Source: Pararhizobium qamdonense
GTDB taxonomy: Bacteria > Pseudomonadota > Alphaproteobacteria > Rhizobiales > Rhizobiaceae
Assembly (NCBI RefSeq): GCF_029277445.1
Contig: NZ_CP119566.1
Coordinates: 4,094,001-4,158,000 of the forward strand
DNA length: 64,000 bases
Direction of reading: 5' to 3'
Under the pieces are notes generated by a model. It was not told where the DNA came from. It worked only from the letters and a program-made list of their open reading frames with translations, and ran no database searches. Below are positions 18,619-29,800 of this stretch, piece after piece. Within the stretch, counting starts at the first letter, position 1. The number at the start of each line of letters is the position of its first letter. Made by a program: the position numbers and the translations under genes.

Positions 18619-19358
18619 GTTTCCTTCAATTTTGTCAGGCTTTTTCGGTCTTATCACGCGGCGCCTCGCCTCCGATCCCCCTATGACCGTCGATCACGCA
18701 GAAGCTTTCTCCAAGGCCGGTACATGGCTGATATCGAAGCCAAACAACATTCCGTTATAGCCACATAGTCCCTGCTCCAATGGCACCGGTGTAGGTCTTT
18801 GCTTACAGAAACCAAGCAGCATCCGATGCCGAATATCTCCCTTGCGGCCGGGCGATCGGCAAACGCATCCTGCCGCCCTATAAACCATCCATTAAGCGTA
18901 ATCGGAATCACACGCTTCTTCCGCCACCTACAAGTATTGATAGATACAATCTTAGGTGTTATTTTAGATTGCAGACAACTTGAAATAGATTTTGCCTTCA
19001 TGTAGCATTTCCTGATGGTTGAGCGAATCACCGCAGTGCTAATCGGGATGCTTCGTAAGAGGGAAAGCACGATCGATGCATTGGTTTGGGTCTTCTGGAG
19101 GAGAGGGCAATCCAAGTCTCTAGAGAACAGTTTGACAGTGCGCTCCGGTAAATGGTCGTGATTGATCAAGATAGAGCGTGCATCTACGTATAAATTGTAA
19201 GAATAAATCGGCACTGAAATATATCTCTTTATATTACCGTCAATACATCAAAACATGTTTGGCACATCCGCATAAATACAAGGAAATCAATCAAAGAATT
19301 CGCCATCCCGGCGAATCTATAGAGAACTATGCTCTACAGACGGATCAGGAATGAGAGA
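18619..19358. other. Gene-poor, lower-GC spacer upstream of the EAL gene
   Basis: About 740 bases between tRNA-Thr and the EAL gene. A 177-codon frame on the minus strand (18681-19214) has no recognisable motif and unlikely composition, so I do not call it a gene. A small hairpin sits at 19298-19316 (7-bp stem). The AT-rich stretch around 19200-19290 may hold the promoter for the EAL gene. Confidence 0.5.
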
Positions 19359-20179
19359 ATGAATGTGCCAAGCATTTATGAGGAGCCTGCACTCTCGCGC
19401 ATAGCCCGCACCAAATCCGCACTTTCCGAAGGCAGGATCTTTGCCGCCAGCAAGGCGTGCATGACGTCGGCAATACCGGAAAGCTGCTCTATTCGGAGTG
19501 CCTGGCACGGATGATCGACGAATGGGGCGTGGTCCATTCAGCCGGAGCGTTCGTCCCTTACCTCGAAGGGGCTGGCGGCGCTGCCGTGCTTGACCATTAC
19601 ATGCTCGAACTGATCTTCCAGGAACTCACAAGCGAACCGGATGCGGTTCTCGGCTGCAACCTTTCCGCCCATACGCTCTCCAATCCGGACCATTGCGCGC
19701 TGCTGCTGGACAGCATTCAGCGTCATCGCATCGCCGCGTCCCGGCTGATTCTGGAAGTCACCGAAACGGCGCCGCTGCATTATCCGGCGGCGGCACAGGA
19801 GTTTCTAAAAGCCGCGCGCGCTGCCGGATGCCGGATCGCCATCGACGATTTTGGCGCTGGCTATGCCGCGCCATCGCGTCTGCTCGACGTTGCCGTTGAT
19901 ATCGTCAAGATCGATGCCTCCTTCACGCACCGGATCCTGCGCGGTCACGATGGCCGCGGCAGCCTCTATCACATTGTCGGGCTTGCGGCCTGTGCCGTCC
20001 CCATCGTTGTCGTCGAGGGCGTGGAAACCGAGGAACATATGCAGGCCGCACTCGCTGCGGGCGCCACCCATCTGCAAGGCTATCTGCTGTCGCGCCCGAC
20101 CCATTCTCCTCTCCACCATTCCTACCCGGCATACCGGCCTCTGCGGCGCCTTGTCAGGGCCGGCAGGAAAAAGCAATGA
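19359..20179 (+). pseudogene. EAL-domain (c-di-GMP phosphodiesterase-type) gene, frameshifted near its 5' end
   Basis: The downstream frame (from 19451) carries a full EAL domain: ECL in place of EAL (Glu at 19496), NLS, EVTET (19754), DDFGAG (19844), KID, VEGVE (20015) and QGYLLSRP. Nearly all metal and catalytic residues are present. The expected N-terminus, SRIARTKSALSEGRIFAAS, is in another frame starting at ATG 19359. Joining them needs one extra base at about 19449-19451; adding a C there gives AASQGVHD and restores the family's conserved Gln. So this is either a one-base deletion or a sequencing error. Without repair, a short product from GTG 19457 would lack the start of the domain. 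Cytosolic, no membrane segment. Its stop overlaps the next gene (ATGA). Confidence 0.8.
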
Positions 20180-20730
20180 CGCCAACCCTGCAGCCTCCAG
20201 CGATTGCACCCGGACCTTGCGTCGCCGTTGCACGCGAGACGGGAACAACCCCATTCCGTCCGGACCTCGCCGTCTTCCATTCCCTGCTCTCGGCGCTTTC
20301 CGGACAGGAAGCGGCAGGCCCGGCTTTGTTCAGCATCGTTGAGGCGCCACAGCCGGGTATTTTGATCCGCGCGACGGGATTGCTGTCCATCGATACCGAT
20401 GGCGTGACCTATGTCTTTACCGAAACGGGAAAGCCGCCGGGCGCCATCTTTTCCACCTCGAGCGAAGAGCGGATGCTCGATCATATCGTCATGCTCCTGT
20501 CCGTCCAGATACCGTCGCTGACGCCTCGAACGATCTGGAATGCGATCGGCATCCTCATCGGACTGCCGATCGCACAGATCGAGCACGCGGTAATCTTGGC
20601 GACCCTGCATCATCACTCCCTTGATTTCGGCCTCGCGGCGACAACTCTCGGGCTTTCTCAAGCTGAGCTCGCGGAACGCCTGAAAACCGTTCGCGCAAAC
20701 CAGACAAGGCCGGAGATAGGCGCGACATGA
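20176..20730 (+). CDS. Small protein with a C-terminal Fis-like helix-turn-helix, unknown function
   Basis: A 184-residue protein translationally coupled to the EAL gene by an ATGA overlap. I do not recognise the first 110 residues. The C-terminal 40 residues (IEHAVILATLHHHSLDFG then LAATTLGLSQAELAERLK) resemble the Fis-type pattern in which a long helix precedes A-x-x-L-G-[IL]-S-x-x-x-L-x-x-[KR]-L-K. If so, it is a DNA-binding regulator, possibly of the adhesin gene that begins 131 bases downstream. That role is inference from position and this pattern only. Confidence 0.6.
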   Translation: MTPTLQPPAIAPGPCVAVARETGTTPFRPDLAVFHSLLSALSGQEAAGPALFSIVEAPQPGILIRATGLLSIDTDGVTYVFTETGKPPGAIFSTSSEERMLDHIVMLLSVQIPSLTPRTIWNAIGILIGLPIAQIEHAVILATLHHHSLDFGLAATTLGLSQAELAERLKTVRANQTRPEIGAT

Positions 20731-20861
20731 CACCCATCGACGCCGGCCCTGCGAGCCACCAAAACCGCCTCTAATACTTGACGAAATCCGCATCTCTCAC
20801 CGGCAAACGAACCTGAAACTTAAAGAACACGCTGATTTCAGCATCATGGGAAGGCTCTAGA

Positions 20862-23800
20862 ATGGTCGCGCAGATGAAGCTTAGTCAGCAAAACGACATC
20901 TCCATTTCCCGCGATGCGGGCATCGTTCGCGCACCGGGAGAACCGACAAATTTCCTGGTCTCGGGCGACGCCTCGACTGTGCGGAATTACGGGCGCGACG
21001 GCAATGACCTGATCATTGAATTCGATGATGGCAAAGTGCTGCGCATCGAAGGCTTCTTTACCAGCGGCGCCCAATATAACAATCTCGTCTTCGTTGATGA
21101 CAATGCACAATGGCTGGCGAATTTTGACCCGGCGCTCGGCGGCGGAGACGGCATTGCCGATGCGCAAGTTGTGCTCGAAAAGATCGAAGACGATGACTCG
21201 ACCCTGATCCTGCTCGGACTTCTGGGCGCCGCACTTGCGGGCGCAGGCGGCATTGCAGCGGCTGGCGGCAGCGATGAGACGCCTCAAGCCGAAACGGATA
21301 CGACCTCCCCCTCACGACCGGACTTTGCAGCGGCAGACGACGCCGGCCTACCGGCCCGCCCGATCGAGCACCGTTCCACCACCAATGATGCAAGTCCTGT
21401 CCTCACCGGAACCGCAGAAGCCGGCAGCACCGTGCATATCTACGATAACGGCCGCCTGATCGGAACCGCGCAGGCAGGCCCCGATGGCACCTGGACATTC
21501 ACCCCGTCGCCTCCCCTGGTGGACGGCCAACACCTGCTGACCGCCACATCCACCGACGCGGATGGGAATGTCAGCCCGGTTTCGGAACTTCTCGACATCA
21601 CGGTCGACACGACGACGGGAGCGCCGCTGGTGGTGGTGACCGGCAATGGCAATGGTACGATTACCGTTACGGGCACGGCCGAGCCCGGTGCCACACTCAC
21701 CGTCACCTATCCCGATGGAACGACCGGAACCGTCGTGGCGGGTCCCAATGGGCAGTACAGCGTCACCTCACCCGGTGTGCAGACCTCAGGCACGGTCACG
21801 GCCCAGGCCACCGATGCGGCCGGCAATGATGGGCCGTCTTCCACGGCTGCCTATACGGACGCCGTCGATCCGGCTGCCCCCTCGGTCACCGTCACCGGCA
21901 ATGGTGACGGCACCATCACCGTCACGGGAACAGCCGAGCCCGGTGCGAACCTCACCGTCACCTATCCCGATGGCACATCCGGGTCGGTGATCGCCGATGT
22001 CACCGGACAGTACAGCATTACCTCGCCCGGCGTGCAGACGTCAGGCACGGTCACGGCCCAGGCCACGGACGCTGCTGGTAACGATGGGCCATCTTCCACG
22101 GCCATCTATGTCGATGCCGTCGATCCGGCTGCCCCCTCGGTCACCGTCACCGGCAATGGTGATGGTACGATCACCGTCACAGGCTCAGCCGAGCCCGGTG
22201 CGACGCTCACCGTCACCTATCCCGATGGAACGACCGGAACAGTCGTGGCGGGTCCCAATGGAAACTATGCGATCACCTCGCCCGGCGTGCAGACGACGGG
22301 AACGGTCACAGCCCAGGCCACCGATGCCGCCGGCAATGATGGGCCGTCTTCCACCGCTGCCTATGTCGACGCCGTCGATCCCGCTGCCCCGTCGGTCACC
22401 GTCACCGGCAATGGTGACGGTACGATCACCGTCACGGGAACCGCAGAACCCGGTGCGACGCTCACCGTCACTTATTCGGATGGAACGACCGGAACAGTCG
22501 TGGCGGGTCCCAATGGAATCTATACGATCACCTCGCCCGGCGTGCAGACGACGGGAACGGTCATAGCCCAGGCCACCGATGCCGCCGGCAATGATGGACC
22601 GTCTTCCACCGCTGCCTATGTCGATGCTGTCGATCCCGCCGCTCCCTCGGTCACCGTCACCGGCAATGGCGACGGTACCATCACCGTCACAGGCATAGCC
22701 GAACCCGGTGCCACCCTCACCATCACCTATCCCGATGGAACATTTGGGTCCGTTGTGGCGGGTCCCAACGGAAACTATGCGATCACCTCGCCCGGGGTGC
22801 AGACGACGGGAACGGTCACAGCCCAGGCCACCGATGCCGCCGGCAATGATGGACCGTCTTCCACCGCTGCCTATGTCGACGCCGTCGATCCCGCTGCCCC
22901 GTCGGTCACCGTCACCGGCAATGGTGACGGTACGATCACCGTCACGGGAACCGCAGAACCCGGTGCGACGCTCACCGTCACTTATCCGGATGGAACGACC
23001 GGAACAGTCGTGGCGGGTCCCAATGGAATCTATACGATCACCTCGCCCGGCGTGCAGACGACGGGAACGGTCATAGCCCAGGCCACCGATGCCGCCGGCA
23101 ATGATGGACCGTCTTCCACCGCTGCCTATGTCGATGCTGTCGATCCCGCCGCTCCCTCGGTCACCGTCACCGGCAATGGCGACGGTACCATCACCGTCAC
23201 AGGCATAGCCGAACCCGGTGCCACCCTCACCATCACCTATCCCGATGGAACATTTGGGTCCGTTGTGGCGGGTCCCAACGGAAACTATGCGATCACCTCG
23301 CCCGGGGTGCAGACGACGGGAACGGTCACAGCCCAGGCCACCGATGCCGCCGGCAATGATGGACCGTCTTCCACCGCTGCCTATGTCGACGCCGTCGATC
23401 CCGCTGCCCCGTCGGTCACCGTCACCGGCAATGGTGACGGTACCATCACCGTCACAGGCATAGCCGAACCCGGTGCCACCCTCACCATCACCTATCCCGA
23501 TGGAACATTTGGGTCCGTTGTGGCGGGTCCCAACGGAAACTATGCGATCACCTCGCCCGGGGTGCAGACGACGGGAACGGTCACAGCCCAGGCCACCGAT
23601 GCCGCCGGCAATGATGGACCGTCTTCCACCGCTGCCTATGTCGACGCCGTCGATCCCGCTGCCCCGTCGGTCACCGTCACCGGCAATGGTGACGGTACCA
23701 TCACCGTCACAGGCATAGCCGAACCCGGTGCCACCCTCACCATCACCTATCCCGATGGAACATTTGGGTCCGTTGTGGCGGGTCCCAACGGAAACTATGC

Positions 23801-26800
23801 GATCACCTCGCCCGGGGTGCAGACGACGGGAACGGTCACAGCCCAGGCCACCGATGCCGCCGGCAATGATGGACCGTCTTCCACCGCTGCCTATGTCGAC
23901 GCCGTCGATCCCGCTGCCCCGTCGGTCACCGTCACCGGCAATGGTGACGGTACGATCACCGTCACGGGAACCGCAGAACCCGGTGCGACGCTCACCGTCA
24001 CTTATCCGGATGGAACGACCGGAACAGTCGTGGCGGGTCCCAATGGAAACTATACGATCACCTCGCCCGGCGTGCAGACGACGGGAACGGTCATAGCCCA
24101 GGCCACCGATGCCGCCGGCAATGATGGACCGTCTTCCACGGCCGCCTATGTCGATGCCGTCGATCCCGCCGCTCCCTCGGTCACCGTCACCGGCAATGGC
24201 GATGGCACCATCACCGTCACAGGCACGGCCGAGCCCGGTGCCACCCTCACCGTCACCTATCCCGATGGAACATTTGGGTCCGTTGTGGCGGGTCCCAATG
24301 GAAACTATACGATCACCTCGCCCGGGGTGCAGACGACGGGAACGGTCACAGCCCAGGCCACCGATGTAGCTGGCAATGATGGACCGTCTTCCACGGCTGC
24401 CTATACCGACGCCGTCGATCCCGCCGCCCCCTCGGTCACCGTCACCGGCAATGGCGATGGCACCATCACCGTCACGGGAACCGCAGAACCCGGTGCGACA
24501 CTGACCATTACCTATCCCGATGGCACATTTGGGTCCGTTGTGGCTGGTCCCAATGGGCAGTACAGCATCACCTCGCCCGGTGTGCAGACAACGGGCACGG
24601 TCACAGCACAGGCCACGGACGCTGCTGGCAATGATGGACCGGTGGCAAGTGCCGCGTATACGGACGCCGTCGATCCCGCAGCGCCTTCGGTGACCGTCAC
24701 TGGCAATGGCGATGGCACCATCACCGTCACCGGAACAGCCGAGCCCGGTGCGACACTGACCATTACCTATCCCGATGGCACATCCGGAGCGGTCGTGGCT
24801 GGGCCCAATGGAAACTATACGATCACCTCGCCCGGTGTGCAGACATCAGGCACGATCACGGCCCAGGCCACGGATGCCGCCGGCAATGATGGACCGTCTT
24901 CCACGGCCGCCTATACCGACGCTGTCGATCCGGCTGCGACAGCCACCATCACGGCGTTCACTGACAACCAGTCACAGGATATCGGCGATCTCTCGAATGG
25001 GGCACTTACCAACGATGGTGAGCCTTTGCTCAAAGGCGATGTCAGCAGTCTTGCCGATGGGGATATTGTCAGAATCTATAGGGGAGCTGCCTACATCGGT
25101 ACTGCGACTATTGCCGGCAACAGTTGGTCCTTCCAGCTCGGCGCGCTTGCTGATGGCACGCACAGCTACGTTGCCGTGATCGCCGATCAGGCTGGCAACG
25201 AGGGTACGCCCTCTTCCCTCTTTTCATTGACAGTCGATACAGTCATCACACCCGGCACGCTTTCGCTTTCCAACTTTACCGATACCGGCACGTCCTCAAG
25301 CGATTTCCTCACCCAAGATACCGCCTTTGATCTCAGCCTTGCGGGCAGCGAGGCGGGGGCCAGTATCGTCTACCAGATCTCGGCCGATGCCGGGGCAAGC
25401 TGGACGGCCACCACCCCGGCGCAAACGGGCCTACCCGACGGCGCCTATCTCTACAGGGCCGTCGTCACCGATGCGGCCGGCAATTCGGCCGCGTCCAACA
25501 GCATTGCGGTCACAGTCGATAATACCGCGCCGGCTGCAGGTGCTATCACGCTGACGGGGTATACCGACAGCGGTACGTCCGCGTCTGACTTCATCTCCAC
25601 AGACACGACGTTCAATCTGTCGCTCAGCGGCCAGGAAGCGGCGGCAGGCGTTGCCTATAGCAGATCGGCCGATGGCGGTGCCACCTGGACGGCCACGACA
25701 TCAGCGCAGACCGGGCTTGCGGACGGACAGTACCAGTTCCGCGCCGATGTCACCGATGCTGCAGGCAATGCCGCAACCACCAATGTCTTTACGGTCACGG
25801 TCGATACAGCCATCACACCCGGCACGCTTTCGCTTACCGGCTTTACCGATACCGGTACATCGGCGAGCGACTTCCTCACGCAGGATACCGCCTTTGATCT
25901 CAGCCTTGCGGGCAGCGAGGCGGGGGCAGCGATCGTCTATCAGGTCTCGACCGATGCCGGTGCAAGCTGGGCGGCCACGACCCCGGCGCAATCCGTCCTT
26001 GCCGACGGCGCCTATCTCTACCGGGCCGTCGTCACCGATGCCGCCGGGAATTCGGCTGTGTCCAACAGCATTGCAGTCACGGTCGATACCGCCATCACAC
26101 CCGGCACGCTGACACTTGCCAGCTTTACCGATACCGGAACGTCTGCAAGCGATTTCCTCACCCAGGATACCGCCTTCGATGTCAACCTTGCAGGCAGCGA
26201 GGCGGGGGCCAGTATCGTCTACCAGATCTCGGCCGATGCCGGGGCAAGCTGGACGGCCACCACCCCGGCGCAAACGGGCCTACCCGACGGCGCCTATCTC
26301 TACAGGGCCGTCGTCACCGATGCGGCCGGCAATTCGGCCGCGTCCAACAGCATTGCGGTCACAGTCGATAATACCGCGCCGGCTGCAGGTGCTATCACGC
26401 TGACGGGGTATACCGACAGCGGTACGTCCGCGTCTGACTTCATCTCCACAGACACGACGTTCAATCTGTCGCTCAGCGGCCAGGAAGCGGCGGCAGGCGT
26501 TGCCTATAGCAGATCGGCCGATGGCGGTGCCACCTGGACGGCCACGACATCAGCGCAGACCGGGCTTGCGGACGGACAGTACCAGTTCCGCGCCGATGTC
26601 ACCGATGCTGCAGGCAATGCCGCAACCACCAATGTCTTTACGGTCACGGTCGATACAGCCATCACACCCGGCACGCTTTCGCTTTCCAACTTTACCGATA
26701 CCGGGACGTCGGCAAGCGATTTCCTCACGCAGGATACCGCCTTTGATCTCAGCCTTGCGGGCAGCGAGGCGGGGGCAGCGATCGTCTATCAGGTCTCGAC

Positions 26801-29800
26801 CGATGCCGGTGCAAGCTGGGCGGCCACGACCCCGGCGCAATCCGTCCTTGCCGACGGCGCCTATCTCTACCGGGCCGTCGTCACCGATGCCGCCGGGAAT
26901 TCGGCTGTGTCCAACAGCATTGCAGTCACGGTCGATACCGCCATCACACCCGGCACGCTGACACTTGCCAACTTTACCGATACCGGTGCATCGGCAAGTG
27001 ATTTCCTCACGCAGGATACCGCCTTTGACCTCAGCCTGGCAGGCAGCGAGGCGAGCGCAACCATCGTCTACCAGATCTCGGCCGATGCCGGTGCAAGCTG
27101 GGCGGCCACCACCCCGGCGCAAGCGGGCCTACCCGATGGTGCCTATCTCTACAGGGCCGTCGTTACCGATGCGGCCGGGAATTCTGCTGCGTCCAACAGC
27201 ATTGCGGTCACAGTTGACAATACCGCGCCGGCTGCAGGCGCGATCACGCTGACGGGGTATACCGACAGCGGCACGTCCGCGTCCGACTTCATCTTCACAG
27301 ACACAACGTTCACCCTGTCGCTGAGCGGCCATGAAACGGCGGCGGGCGTTGCCTATAGCAGATCGGCCGATGGCGGTGCCACCTGGACAGACACGACATC
27401 AGCGCAGACCGGGCTTGCGGACGGACAATACCAGTTCCGCGCTGATGTCACCGACGCTGCAGGCAATGCCGCAACCACCAATGTCTTTACGGTCACGGTC
27501 GATACCGCCATCACACCCGGCACGCTTTCGCTTGCCAGCTTTACCGATACCGGAACGTCTGCAAGCGATTTCCTCACCCAGGATACCGCCTTCGATGTCA
27601 ACCTTGCAGGCAGCGAGGCGGGGGCCAGTATCGTCTACCAGATCTCGGCCGATGCCGGGGCAAGCTGGACGGCCACCACCCCGGCGCAAACGGGCCTACC
27701 CGACGGCGCCTATCTCTACAGGGCCGTCGTCACCGATGCGGCCGGCAATTCGGCCGCGTCCAACAGCATTGCGGTCACAGTTGACAATACCGCGCCGGCT
27801 GCAGGCGCGATCACGCTGACGGGGTATACCGACAGCGGTACGTCCGCGTCTGACTTCATCTCCACAGACACGACGTTCAATCTGTCGCTCAGCGGCCAGG
27901 AAGCGGCGGCAGGCGTTGCCTATAGCAGATCGGCCGATGGTGGTGCCACCTGGACGGCCACGACATCAGCGCAGACCGGGCTTGCGGACGGACAGTACCA
28001 GTTCCGCGCCGATGTCACCGATGCTGCAGGCAATGCCGCAACCACCAATGTCTTTACGGTCACGGTCGATACCGCCATCACACCCGGCACGCTTTCGCTT
28101 TCCAACTTTACCGATACCGGGACGTCGGCAAGCGATTTCCTCACGCAGGATACCGCCTTTGATCTCAGCCTTGCGGGCAGCGAGGCGGGGGCAGCGATCG
28201 TCTATCAGGTCTCGACCGATGCCGGTGCAAGCTGGGCGGCCACGACCCCGGCGCAATCCGTCCTTGCCGACGGCGCCTATCTCTACCGGGCCGTCGTCAC
28301 CGATGCCGCCGGGAATTCGGCTGTGTCCAACAGCATTGCAGTCACGGTCGATACCGCCATCACACCCGGCACGCTTTCGCTTGCCAGCTTTACCGATACC
28401 GGAACGTCTGCAAGCGATTTCCTCACCCAGGATACCGCCTTCGATGTCAACCTTGCAGGCAGCGAGGCGGGGGCCAGTATCGTCTACCAGATCTCGGCCG
28501 ATGCCGGGGCAAGCTGGACGGCCACCACCCCGGCGCAAACGGGCCTACCCGACGGCGCCTATCTCTACAGGGCCGTCGTCACCGATGCGGCCGGCAATTC
28601 GGCCGCGTCCAACAGCATTGCGGTCACGGTCGACAATACCGCGCCGGCTGCAGGTGCTATCACGCTGACGGGGTATACCGACAGCGGTACGTCCGCGTCT
28701 GACTTCATCTCCACAGACACGACGTTCAATCTGTCGCTCAGCGGCCAGGAAGCGGCGGCAGGCGTTGCCTATAGCAGATCGGCCGATGGCGGTGCCACCT
28801 GGACGGCCACGACATCAGCGCAGACCGGGCTTGCGGACGGACAGTACCAGTTCCGCGCCGATGTCACCGATGCTGCAGGCAATGCCGCAACCACCAATGT
28901 CTTTACGGTCACGGTCGATACAGCCATCACACCCGGCACGCTTTCGCTTTCCAACTTTACCGATACCGGGACGTCGGCAAGCGATTTCCTCACGCAGGAT
29001 ACCGCCTTTGATCTCAGCCTTGCGGGCAGCGAGGCGGGGGCAGCGATCGTCTATCAGGTCTCGACCGATGCCGGTGCAAGCTGGGCGGCCACGACCCCGG
29101 CGCAATCCGTCCTTGCCGACGGCGCCTATCTCTACCGGGCCGTCGTCACCGATGCCGCCGGGAATTCGGCTGTGTCCAACAGCATTGCAGTCACGGTCGA
29201 TACCGCCATCACACCCGGCACGCTGACACTTGCCAACTTTACCGATACCGGTGCATCGGCAAGTGATTTCCTCACGCAGGATACCGCCTTTGACCTCAGC
29301 CTGGCAGGCAGCGAGGCGAGCGCAACCATCGTCTACCAGATCTCGGCCGATGCCGGTGCAAGCTGGGCGGCCACCACCCCGGCGCAAGCGGGCCTACCCG
29401 ATGGTGCCTATCTCTACAGGGCCGTCGTTACCGATGCGGCCGGGAATTCTGCTGCGTCCAACAGCATTGCGGTCACAGTTGACAATACCGCGCCGGCTGC
29501 AGGCGCGATCACGCTGACGGGGTATACCGACAGCGGCACGTCCGCGTCCGACTTCATCTTCACAGACACAACGTTCACCCTGTCGCTGAGCGGCCATGAA
29601 ACGGCGGCGGGCGTTGCCTATAGCAGATCGGCCGATGGCGGTGCCACCTGGACAGACACGACATCAGCGCAGACCGGGCTTGCGGACGGACAATACCAGT
29701 TCCGCGCTGATGTCACCGACGCTGCAGGCAATGCCGCAACCACCAATGTCTTTACGGTCACGGTCGATACCGCCATCACACCCGGCACGCTTTCGCTTGC

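Noticed and set aside
18681..19214. 177-codon open frame on the minus strand after tRNA-Thr
   Set aside because: No motif, odd composition rich in Ser/Arg/Cys/Ile, no clear ribosome site; likely chance in a lower-GC spacer.
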